Shown here one piece after another: positions 46,673 through 56,738 of a stretch of 64,000 nt of DNA; position 1 is the first letter of the stretch; every line of letters begins with the position of its first letter. The notes under the pieces were generated by a model. The model was given only the letters and a program-made list of their open reading frames with translations. It was not told the DNA's origin and made no database searches. The stretch spans positions 15,226,501 to 15,290,500 of the forward strand of contig BSBM01000904.1 of NCBI GenBank assembly GCA_027924585.1. The letters run 5' to 3'. Made by a program: the position numbers and the translations under genes. The stretch is from Larix kaempferi (lineage: Eukaryota > Streptophyta > Pinopsida > Pinales > Pinaceae).

Positions 46673-47590
46673 CATTAGAGAAATTTTGAGGTCAAAAAAT
46701 GGCCTCAAAACAAAGAAAATGTACTATAAAATACAACCAATCACATTCTAGTAGATGACATCATCCCCCTTGGTGAGGTGGCATTGCATGAGTTAAGAAT
46801 GCTTATTTGTCAAATTTTCTATGGTGGATGAAAACACATAGTTAACCAAGGTAGTGGTGTAAGTACTTTTAAGTCATAAAGTAAAGTACTCATAATGATA
46901 GTCTTTTCATAAAATAATATTATTGTCATTTTCAAGTAAAGTACTCATAATGAATGTCTTTTCACACTTTCACATAAAATAATATTATTGTCATTTTCAA
47001 GTGAAGTACTCTTAATTCATAAAGAAAGTCCTTTCACATTTTTTTATAAAATAATATATTATCATTTTTATGTTTTTAATTTTAAATTATATATTCACTC
47101 CATTCTATTTAATAACATAATGTCAAACTAATAAAGAATAATAATAGATTTAATAAATAATAATAATATTATTGACATTTTACATGTAAATAAATTCTCA
47201 ATTAAATTACATTATTAAATTCATGAGAAAAGTACTAAATATAAAAAGTCAACATAAAATTAAAAAAAAACTCTTAAAAATGTTTTTTATTATTTAATTT
47301 CATTTGCAAGTTCAAGACAAATAAATGTTAAAGGACAATACATTTTTGAGAATTTACAATGAATCTTAGTCACATCAATGTAGACTTATTTTATTAATTT
47401 TATTTCTAGTGAATTTTGAAAAGTAACTCAACCATGGTTATTTATATTGTGCATAGAAAATAGTGTGGGAGGTGACTTGTCATATATACCTACCCCATAA
47501 AACCCCCAATTCATAATATTTTAATATATCTCATATTTTTGTAGTACATCTCTTAGGAGGCCCTTTTTTGACCTCAAAATCTCTCTAATG
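46673..47590. mobile_element. Small TIR (MITE-like) element, 918 bp
   Basis: 34-bp terminal inverted repeats at 46673-46706 and 47557-47590 begin CATTAGAGAAATTTTGAG and differ at two positions. Homology seems to continue inward for about 40 bases. No coding frame. The target duplication was not resolved, so the superfamily is open. Confidence 0.75.
46881..47069. repeat. Three tandem units of 55-66 bp inside the TIR element
   Basis: Units contain aagtaaagtactcataatg, gtcttttca and ataatattattgtcattttc in that order. Confidence 0.85.
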
Positions 47591-49009
47591 TCAATTTTAA
47601 CTTTCTAATTTAGTCAACATATATTTTTAGATATCTTATCATTCAACGAATTACTTCTTATTATATACATCAAATCAATAAGACAAGCCACCTCATCTTC
47701 TTTGCTGGTGCATAGTGGGAAGACCCAAGGTTCAAAATTAATTTACCAACAAAACCCTTAGACACTGGCCCTTTCGGCACCACCTACAAGCATATGAAGT
47801 CTCACCCGAGGAATCTATGGGGAATATAGGAACAAAGTTTATGTAGTGTTTAAGGGATAAGAGGCATTCATTATAACCATTCTACTGAACACTCATAACA
47901 CTTGCTCAATAAAAGATAACATATTCAAGAAACTAGATATCACATTCATAGGACCAATGCGCATATTGCACAAGAGGAGCTTCATATTTCATTGGAGAGG
48001 CTCACCGAGGTTTCAATCAACATTGGGAGTGATGAACTTCTAATTTGGTGGTGGGATCCCAGAATCCTTCAAAGTGATGGATTGTTTCGAATGAAAATGA
48101 TGATAGGAGGAGTGCAACATACATAGTGGGATCCTGGTATTACTTGGTTTAGCATTTTAGTAGTTGGCACAGAAGGTATAGCCATCGATCAATTTCAGGA
48201 GCCTATCCATGTGGAGCAGTGGATTAGTTTCCTAGGTGGGAGACCTTATGATGGAGGGATACAATGTTTTCCTACTAGGTGGCTTGGGATACTATAGGAG
48301 GATCTTGGTGTGGAGACTATGCAGTGCAGAGGTGGATGCGGTAGACACTCTGCATCTATCAGGTTCATTTGGGACCCTAGGATCATTCTTGGAATCAGTT
48401 GTTTCAACTGGGTTGGTGATATGATAGTTGGGTAGATGGAGATGTCTCTTGAGGGGATGATTGGAATTCATGAGGAGCCCAGATTCATGACCAGTGATCA
48501 AGACATATTCCCTTTTCCTACATTCAAGGTCGAGTACGACAGCGTGATTGTAGACCTCACTTGGATTTGTATGTAGGCCACTATCCATGGTGTTAGATTC
48601 AGTTTTTACATATTTTTCAGTTTAGATATCCAGGAGAGGAGGATGCATACAGAGTATGACAGTGGGATGGTTATGATTAGAGTGGCATAGTGACAGCATG
48701 ATGGTTCCTTTCTGAGATTAGATGGGGATCTTGGAGTTACAGTGCTAGGTATATTTTCAGCAGTGGGCTCAGATGTGAGAGTTAATCTTGGATTTCACAA
48801 GATGATACTCTTAGGAGATCAATTTAGTGGGGATTTGATTGAGTGGTTGTATTATAGATTTACTCTTCTTATGGGTATTGGTCAGGAGGATTCCTACGTC
48901 AGTGCTTTGCTGGATCATAGAGTGATCAGGGTGCACTTGACCTCCTTTTGATTGGGTTGGAGACATGACATCATTTTTAGCCTTAGTGTGGTTTAGTTTG
49001 TGGGATGTA
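47591..49009. other. Unassigned spacer
   Basis: Less AT-rich than its surroundings from 48000 on. Several medium ORFs on both strands (for example 48236-48424 plus, 48588-48292 minus) show no recognisable domain and overlap each other; likely an old unrecognised repeat. Confidence 0.4.
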
Positions 49010-49014
49010 TATTT

Positions 49015-49048
49015 TGTGATACTTTACAGGAGAGATCACACAGCTGGA
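49015..49048 (-). repeat. 34-bp remnant of the 3' LTR
   Basis: tgtgatactttacaggagag and the next 14 bases match the inner end of the 5' LTR at 52131-52164 with two or three differences; pol sequence adjoins directly. Confidence 0.8.
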
Positions 49049-50130
49049 ACAAGGTTCAGAGGAGACCCAGCTTCATAGTGAAGACCATAGGTCTCTGTCC
49101 CTTGAAAGTAATTCAAGATCCTCTTTACTTCCTTCCAGTGAATCTCATGAGGCTCCTACATGTATCTGGAGACAACATGGACCGCATAGGAAAGATCAGG
49201 TTGAGTGCTTGTAAGAAACAATAGACTCCCAATCAACTGCTGATACAGTGTACTATCCACCAGAGGTGTGGAAGAACCATCCTCAAGGTTGATCCCTAAA
49301 AGAAAAGGAAATGTTGATGGTTTGCATTCTCTCATATGGAACCTGTCAAGAAGATCTGAAACATACTTGGACTATGCAACCTTGATTCTTGAATCACTCT
49401 GAGTGACTTCAAGACTAAGAAGTTGTCTCAACAATCCAAGATCTGACATGGAGAAGGAGTTGTGCAAAGCTATTTTTATATATTTGATGCATGAAGTGTT
49501 GCTCCATGTAATGAATAAATCATCAACATATAGAACAATTAAGAGTAGAGAGTCACCTTCATGTCTCATATAGACATTCGAATCAGATTTGCATCTCATG
49601 AAATCTTGTGACAGAAGGAAGGAGTCCATTTTTGCATACCAATCTCGGGGATCTTGCTTGAGTCCATACAAGGACTTCCTCAATCTGCACACCAGTGAAG
49701 AGTATTCAACATACCCCTTAGGTTGATTCATGTAGATCTCCTCCTCCAGATATCCATGAAGGAAAGCACTCTTGACATCCATGTGATGCACTTTCCAGTG
49801 CTTGGATGCAGCAAGAGCAAGAACAAGACAGATGGAATCCATCTTAGCAACAGGAGTGAATGTCTTTGAGTAGTCAATCCCATGGACTTGAGAATAACCC
49901 TTTACAACCAGTCAAGCCTTGTATTTTCTAGTGACCGCATTAGATTCCATCATAGTTCTGTAAACCCACTTGCATTGAACAATCTTCCTCCCAGGAGGGA
50001 GAGAAACAAGCTCCCAATTTTCATTTCTTTGAAGAGACTCATACTCTTCATCCATAGATGCTACCCATCTTGGATCTTGGTAGGCTTCAAAGAATGTCTT
50101 TGGATCTGATCCAATCATAAGAAATCATCT
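49049..50130 (-). pseudogene. Copia reverse transcriptase (RVT_2), broken
   Basis: Blocks in order: WVASMDEEYESLQRNENWEL, IVQCKWVYR, HHMDVKSAFLHGYLEEEIYM, SLVCRLRKSLYGLKQDPRDW, then LIVLYVDDLFIT (catalytic YVDD) and MSDLGLLRQLLSLEV. Stops at about 49910 and 49370. The frame can be followed to about 49050 with typical C-terminal RT words; RNase H is gone. Confidence 0.9.
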
Positions 50131-50177
50131 CTCAGCTAGAAATGGATCTGTGTGAGAGAGAATATCATATATGGTCT

Positions 50178-50560
50178 TTAAGATGGTGGATCTCCGACAA
50201 GATCACTAGTGGATGCAGCAGTAGTGGTGGCCCATTTTACAATAGGAGTTCGAACCTTAGGTGCTAGATCTTCAGGTTCTTGTGGATCTGGATCTAGCAT
50301 TCGCTCTACCTTCTGAATCTTCTTTTTCTCAACCTTCTTTGGTGTATTTTTTCCATTCAAGCAACCTTTGTAGGTGCCTTGGGAAAAATTGATATTGGGT
50401 AGGCCTTCAACCACTTTTTGAGTTTGCATGTCTTGCAAGTGCTTTTAGTTGAGATGCCAAAATATTTCATGCCATAGCCTACTCTCTTCATTTGCATGAG
50501 TGTGAAGAGCAGACTGTTTAGAGAGGGGCAGAAAATGGGAGAACTCATAGAGTTTCGACT
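50178..50560 (-). pseudogene. Pre-integrase segment fused to the pol linker, integrase core missing
   Basis: SRLWHEIFWHLN and HLQDMQTQKVVEGLPNINFS, then a single Cys (YKGCLNGKN) of the GAG-pre-integrase domain. It passes straight into TPKKVEKKKIQKVERMLDPD and the acidic/Pro linker that normally lies after the integrase core. The DDE core of about 250 residues is absent. Confidence 0.8.
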
Positions 50561-50618
50561 TGTGGTTTGCAACACATTTTGCAATGGTAGATCCTGATAC
50601 CATGTCTTGGATTTCAAC

Positions 50619-50963
50619 CTAATTTGGAGAGAATATCACCCTCTTGGGATCTCCAGTGTGGGTCATCTGGTAGACTGAAAGTAGATTAGTAGTGAGTGTA
50701 GGGACATAGAGCACATCTGAGAAATACCCATGATCAAGTTTGATTCTTCCAATCCCCTCATAGGAGACCTCATAATCATTCCCCAACATGATGGATGGTC
50801 CAACAGTGGATTCGAAACCAGTAAAGAGATCTTTGGAGAAATACGTGTGCCTTGATTCTCCTGAATCTATGATGAAGGAGGATTGTGTCAATGCACCTAC
50901 CATGAGGGCATGGCATTTCTCTTTGCCCTGATCTTGATGGTTCATCTTCTTTCTTTCTAGCAC
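50619..50963 (-). pseudogene. Copia protease
   Basis: FIIDSGESRHTYFSKDLF carries the catalytic DSG; copia proteases normally have DSGASxH, so Ala is replaced by Glu. LYVPTLTTNLLSVYQM is the conserved C-terminal box. Confidence 0.85.
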
Positions 50964-51083
50964 ATGCAGGTACTAGAAGGTTATTTTTTCAAGAAGTGAA
51001 GCCATGAGATCTATGGTCTTCTTCATACATGAACTCTCAGGATGGAATCCTCTATTGCAGTATGTGCATTTGGATTTACCCTT

Positions 51084-51821
51084 CTAAGTTTGCTTGTCTT
51101 TCTTAGGATTCGAAACTCTATCTGACTGATTTGGAGCCTCCTTCTGCTTCTGCTCATTCGACTTTCTATCAAATGCTTTTTGCTTACCCTTTCCATTCGC
51201 TCTCTTCGTCTCAGTGGCTGCAAGGGATGAATCCAATTTGAGTTTTATCATTCCCATATGAACTAACTTCTCCTCCTCAAGTGTGAGAGACTGGATAAAG
51301 CCTTCAAGAGTGGAAAACATCCATTTTGGGATGGAAAGCTTCGCTAAATAAAAAGTGGAGACAAATACTGAGTAGTCAGGGCCTAGTTTTGATAGTATGG
51401 CAAGGGTGAGTTGCTTCTCTTCCTTCTCTATCCCATATCTCTTCAACTGTGAAATCAATTCTTTGAACTTGTTGAGAAACTCAGTGATGGTTTCGAAACT
51501 GCTTGGGCTCAATGAGATGAGCTCATTTTCCAATTTATGACCTTTCAACTCATCTTTCTATCCAAGAAGAGACTCGAGTTTGTCCAAAACCTCTTTTGGA
51601 TTTGCTAGATCTATGACATGAAAATGGAGGTCTTCGGAAATGGTGAGGAGCAACAGTCCTAATACTTCATCAAGTTTGTCTAAGTACTTGGATTTCTCTA
51701 CTGCACCAGTGGGTTCGACTGCAGTCCCATTCGAAACTCTAGAGAGGCTCTTGGAATTCCTGGAGATGTCCATCTTGGTCTTCCATTCGAAATAGTTGAA
51801 TGAATTCAGTTTTAGATCCAT
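51084..51821 (-). pseudogene. Copia gag, one break
   Basis: MDLKLNSFNYFEWKTKMDIS (51821-51558) is the usual copia gag start. After one stop near 51556 the frame continues with ETITEFLNKFKELISQLKRY and ILSKLGPDYSVFVSTFY (51548-51084), the UBN2-type gag domain, ending in a Lys/Gln-rich tail. A zinc-knuckle-like word CTYCNRGFHPESSC follows in another frame near 51060-51020. Confidence 0.85.
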
Positions 51822-52115
51822 TGGTAGTTGTTGAAGTCAAATTGAAGATGAATTCAAATGATGGAGATAACCTGAAAAACAATGAGAATTGTAAATGGAT
51901 ATATGCTGCAATTCAAATTGAACACTACCTTAGGACACTGAGCACATGTGACTGGATCCTTCACACCTAGCTAGACCTCACTAGATTGATCCAATTAATT
52001 CAATACAATTGCACCAGGAATTGTTGTGGAAATCCAAAGGATTCTGGTGCTCAATGAAAGACAATTGATCAAAGAATTGCTGCAACTGTTGCTGCTGCAA
52101 TTCGAATAGCTGACT

Positions 52116-52130
52116 CCAGCTCTGATTCCA
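52116..52130 (-). promoter_or_regulatory. Primer binding site (initiator tRNA-Met type)
   Basis: Minus strand TGGAATCAGAGCTGG directly after the LTR; one difference (A for T) from the usual TGGTATCAGAGC. Confidence 0.82.
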
Positions 52131-52815
52131 TGTGATATTTTATAGGAGAGATCACACAGCTGGAGAAAACCTCACTAAAACTCACTCAAGAATAGCAGAG
52201 AAGAGAAGAAGAATTGTTAAATCAATAATCACTCATTAACACAAGAAATGGCAAAAACTTTTGTATCACACATCAACTGTAAGCTGGCACTGTGAAAAGT
52301 GAATAATAACTGAATACAATCAAATGGATTCGAATACCTCCTAAGGTCATTCAAATTCTCCTAAATGTGTGGCTTGGATAGCATTGGAGACATCATCTAA
52401 TCAGTGGTAGTAGTCACAAATGGTCAAAGGTCATTCAAATGAGTCTAACTGATTCATGTGAGCACAAATCAAGGGATGGAGACTCCAAGCAGGGAGCATG
52501 AGGTTGTTAGTAGGTCAATTGGCACTCCGATACAGACAACTGGAAGCTACAGGCAGTTAAACTGAGCAATAAATGAATAAACTGGTCAATAAATGTTGCA
52601 ACTGACTATTAGTGATCCAAGTAGTGTAGTAGGGCGCATTAGTCTTACAAGTGAAGAAAACAAGGCGCACTAGGTAGGTAGGAGGGATCTTGAGGGATAA
52701 AAATAGGCTCTAGGGGGTTGAACATAGGCTCCAGGTGCTGGGGATACTACCATATTGATGACTGGATGCATGCAGGCATGCAAATATAAAAAATGATGGT
52801 GAGTATTTTCCAACA
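52131..52815 (-). repeat. 5' LTR of the copia element (685 bp)
   Basis: Minus strand starts TGTTGGAAAATACTCACC and ends CTATAAAATATCACA. The end word is found again at 49015-49048. Confidence 0.85.
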
Positions 52816-52975
52816 TATTTTATGATTTGATCCATTTCAAATTGAATGCTTATGAGTAGTCAACACTAAGGAAAGAGGTTGAAAAATTAATGAGCATAAT
52901 TCGGGGAAGAAGCACATGCACTACCACACCCAGTTTTCAATTGCTTGACGAAAAGCAATCTTAGGCAAGGAGGAT

Positions 52976-54490
52976 TGTCATGTCCCCAAAATTTTACTAT
53001 TACCACTCCATGGGACTAAGGAATTCAATGCTCTAAAGTCACTTGGAAAAATTAAAGGAGAATTGTAAAGTGGTGATTTGGGGTCATGAGGCATTATGGA
53101 AAAAGCAAGGTCCAAGGAAAATTTATGAAGTAAGGAATCATTCTCTCCTAAAAATAAATTCTATTAATATTTTGAGAGAATATGGCCAAGGAGGGCGCCT
53201 TAGAGGATAAGCGGATCCCCCATGAGGTGTAACTTCCATCCAAGGTGGAAGGAATCATATAATGGAGGCATACCATGGGTTGTAACTCACATGATAAAAG
53301 TAGCAAATCTATGACAATCTATGATATCTATGACAATTTATGACACCTATGACAACCTATGAAAGATTCTATGAAAATTTATGACAAGCCAGGTCCTAAA
53401 TTTAGCCAAGGAGGGCACATGAGGGAAGAGTGGGCCCACAAAGTAGTGGTAACTCCCACACACTAAGTTTTTTTGACCCAAAATCCAATGGCGAACAAGT
53501 CGAATTTGCTACAACCTATGGTCGACTATCCGACAATTCCAGTCTTTTTTTATCGTCGGTGGGATATCGGCTAAAATTTGACATAGTTGAAGACGTCGGA
53601 TATTCGACTACACTACCTCGTCGGTTAACCGACTTCCTCCGACTTCAGAGGTAGTCAGATAAGCGACAACGTTAACTTCCAATATTGGTTGGATACCATC
53701 CTTTCGCCATCGATTATGCGTCGGTTCAGTCGTTGGTTAAGCGACGTGTATGCCATACAAAAAAAGTTGGATCCGACGTTCTGAGCCGTCGAAAGTATAG
53801 CACAAGCGTTGGATATTACCTTGCAATCGTCGGATAGGTCGTCGGTTAAGCGATGTAGATGCCATACAAAAAAAAAGGATCCAACGTTCCGCACCGTCGG
53901 AAGTATTGCAAAACCATCGGATATCACCCTACGGTCGTCGGTTAAGCGACTACCCAATACATTTTTTTTTTTAAATAACATTTTTGAAATAAAAATTTTC
54001 ATATTGAATACATGTTCTCTAATCCCTATGCTTATGTAACATTGTGGCATATTCGTCACAAAGAGATGGTAGTGTGCTTCCATTGTGTCAAGGTACTCTT
54101 ACCTAACTTCTCTAATTTGGTATACTGAGGAGTTTGTATATTCATGTATGAGATCATATTCTTTGAATAAGGCTCATTAGATAGTTAATGGGTAGTTACT
54201 TAATATAAAAGGTTCATTTTTATTAAATAAGAACTAGTAGGTGGTTGGTAGTCATTAATTTTGAGATTGCATGTAGTTAGGGTTTTGGTAGTTATTAAGA
54301 AACTATTTATAGCGCTAGAAGGATGTATATTGTTTTGTCAAAGATTGGTATTGTATTGAAGCTTTGCTCAAAGGAGCTCATCCTCTCCAAGAGGCCCATG
54401 AACATTACTCTCTCTTTTTGAATTTATTAATACAAGTGTTATATTTTGCAAGTTTAATCTCTTTCTTGCATTTTCTTTTGTTCACTTATA
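52976..54490 (+). mobile_element. Gypsy-type LTR fragment (right end uncertain)
   Basis: TGTCATGTCCCCAAAATTTT starts right after the purine tract AGGCAAGGAGGAT (52963-52975), a common gypsy arrangement. A TATA-like TATTTATAG lies at 54304-54312, and the T-rich end at 54410-54490 looks like the U5 region. No internal coding sequence is attached on the left. A GTCGG-rich block interrupts it. Confidence 0.55.
53461..53960. repeat. GTCGG/CCGAC-rich array, possible CACTA subterminal repeats
   Basis: GTCGG or CCGAC words occur about every 15-30 bases on both strands. They include a perfect 14-bp palindrome GTCGGTTAACCGAC (53620-53633) and a tandem unit beginning at GTTGGTTAAGCGAC (53732), 53841 and 53937. 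The block begins with CACTAAGTTTTTTT at 53461. Dense short inverted words of this kind are typical of CACTA subterminal regions, where the element's DNA-binding protein attaches. Confidence 0.5.
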
Positions 54491-54497
54491 TTTATTT

Positions 54498-55114
54498 GAG
54501 GTTAAGTTGGATATTGATTCCAAGGAAATTAAAGAGAAGGTTAAGGATATTGATTCCAATGCATCATTTACTCAACCTTTGAAGTTATGGAAACTCGAAA
54601 TTGGTTACGAGGAGCAACCAAAAATCACAACAAGGTCCAAGAAATTGTCAAAATTTAAATGACACGTGAGTGGGTTGTAGAAAGCCAGCAGTGTAGCCAT
54701 TCATTGAGCTCCTCTCTGTTTCGAGAATAATTTCATATTCTCTACTGATCAGGGCCCCCCCCTCACATCACTCTCAATTCCCCATACCCAATGCATGCAC
54801 TCGAAAAAAACAAATATGTGCAAATTCATCCATATTTTATCATGAACTTTCATCCATTATTCATTCAATAAATGCTAACATTCACTAAACCATTGTTTCT
54901 GTCGATCCACACATTCATTCAATAAAAGATAACATTCAATAAACCATTCATTAATCATTCAGTCAACACATTCATTCAATAAAAGCTGAAATTCAATAAA
55001 GGTAACAGTTTACTACACTGAATCATTACAACATTAGAAAATTCATTAAACCATTCATTCATTAATTAGGCCAAAAATCGTGGACAATATATTGTTATCA
55101 AAAATATTTAGACG
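54498..55114. repeat. Repeat A: copy of the 3' flank of the SET/transposase-like gene
   Basis: Matches 56087-56738 throughout, from GAGGTTAAG to TTTAGACG, with few differences and some indels around a poly-C run. The right end stops exactly at the stop-codon region of the gene at 56732. The plus strand contains a short protein-like frame at its left end (IDSKEIKEKVKDIDS, IGYEEQPKITTRSKK). Confidence 0.88.
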
Positions 55115-55116
55115 AG

Positions 55117-55832
55117 ATTTGAACCTGCGACCTATGTCTAGTCCCAAGGATACCACCTTCAAGCTTGACCTTATCAATCAATTCCCATCGCCATTTCCTC
55201 TCATATGACGTCCCAAAACCATTTCTCTCGACACCCACTCTTCATTTATTCTGCATGCATTTCACTATGCAATAGTCTCAAATTCCCATTGCGTTTTCCA
55301 TCAATTAGTTTATCAATTCAGTATGACCCACGTCCACCGTCCAATGAGTGTTTCCGCAGTCTTCAGTTTCATCCTAGCAACGGTTGACGATTCATGGTAT
55401 TACTTTTCCCTTCGGCTGCAAATGACAAACTCATAGTTCACTATTAAGGTTTGTCTGACAAAGCTGACGGTCAAAGAAATCTTGATAGTGAACTATGAGT
55501 TTTCCATATTGTAGCTTAAGGGAAATGTAAATATAGAATGAATCGTCACCGTTTTCAGGCTGGAACTCAAGACCGCGGAAACACTCCTCGGATGGCAGGC
55601 GTGGGTCATACTGAATTTATAAACTAATAGAGGGAAAACACAACGAGAATCTGAGATGATTGCATAGTGAAATGCATATAGAATGAATCAAGGTTGAATG
55701 TGGTAGCCTGCCATCTCCCATTGTGAAATGCATGCAGAATGAATCGAGCTTGAAGGTGGTCTCCCTTGCCAGCTGCACTTCAATCTTGAAGGTGGTAGCC
55801 TTGGGACCAGACATAGGTCGCAGGTTCGAATA
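55117..55832. repeat. Long hairpin: inverted repeat with almost no loop
   Basis: The arms 55117-55458 and 55471-55832 are imperfect reverse complements. The innermost stem, 55427-55444 against 55485-55502, is perfect (AAACTCATAGTTCACTAT). Outer words such as ATTCAGTATGACCCACG and GAACCTGCGACCTATGTCT also pair. The right arm is longer through a small internal duplication containing agaatgaatc. The outer ends carry a B-box-like GGTTCGAA facing outward. Transcribed, it would fold into a long double-stranded RNA. Confidence 0.88.
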
Positions 55833-56086
55833 TCCTCATTTCATTTCGTACCCTGTTATTTTTTCGATGCAAACTATATGTTTTCTTTAATTTGTTGTTG
55901 ACTTTAATTCCCTAGCGTAGGAGGAGCCATTATGGTCAAGTTGCATTCCTAAAAAAAAGATGAACATTGACAACAAGCAGCATGTCTCTAATTGTTTTCG
56001 GTGTATGCTAGCTTAGTTGCAAATATCATGCTTCAGAAGAAGCCATCCTTGAATGGTAAATATACCAATTTGGAAGGGTTTAATGT
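55833..56086. other. Short spacer between hairpin and repeat B
   Basis: No coding or repeat feature recognised. Confidence 0.5.
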
Positions 56087-56738
56087 GAGGTTAAGGATAT
56101 TGATTCCAAGGAAATTAAAGAGAAGGTTAAGGATATTGATTCCAGTGCATCATTTACTCAACCTTTGATGTTGTGGAAATTGGAAATTGGTTATGAGGAG
56201 CAACCAAAAATCACAACAAGCTCCAAGAAATTGTCAAAATTTAGACAACACGCGAGTGGGTTGTAGAAAGCCAGCATTGTAACCATTCATTGAGCTCCTC
56301 TCTATTTCGAGAATAATTTCATATTCTCTACTGAACAGGGCCAACCACGTGAAGGTGGAAGATCTTATGCGCCCCCCCCCCCCCCCTCACATCACTCTCA
56401 ATTCCCCATACCCAATGCATGTACTTGAAAAAAACAAATATGTGCAAATTCATCCATATTTCATCATGAACTTTCATCGATTATTCATTCAATAAATGCT
56501 AACATTCACTAAACCATCGTTTCAATCGATCAACACATTCATTCAATAAAAGATAACATTCAATACACAATTCACTAATCATTCAGTCAACACATTCATT
56601 CAATAAAAGTTGAAATTCAATGAAGGTAACAGTTTACTACATTGAATCATTAAAACATTAGAACATTCATTAAACCATTCATTCATTCATTAGACCAAAA
56701 ATAGTGGACGATATATTGTTATCATAAATATTTAGACG
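56087..56738. repeat. Repeat B: 3' flank of the SET/transposase-like gene
   Basis: Partner of repeat A. It includes a run of about 15 C near 56374 and reaches the TAA of the gene at 56732-56734. In the gene's direction it is 3' untranslated or flanking sequence. Confidence 0.85.

Larger units (their letters stand above)
49015..52815 (-). mobile_element. Ty1/copia retrotransposon, internally deleted
   Basis: A perfect 5-bp duplication TATTT flanks it (49010-49014 and 52816-52820). On the minus strand there is a complete 5' LTR (52815-52131), a primer site, gag, protease, a short pre-integrase segment, then RT. The integrase core is missing between about 50357 and 50330, and RNase H plus all but 34 bp of the 3' LTR are missing at the left end. 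The remaining parts are in several frames. Such losses fit illegitimate recombination. Confidence 0.9.

Noticed and set aside
47750-47800. Kinase-like words GPFGTTYK in frame
   Set aside because: Only eight residues, with no further kinase motif in the surrounding frames.
48236-48588. Medium ORFs on both strands at 48.2-48.6 kb
   Set aside because: They overlap each other, lack domains and have stops close by; probably an old repeat.
55205-55387. Short ORF in the hairpin
   Set aside because: It lies within an inverted-repeat arm and its mirror gives a similar chance ORF; no protein signal.
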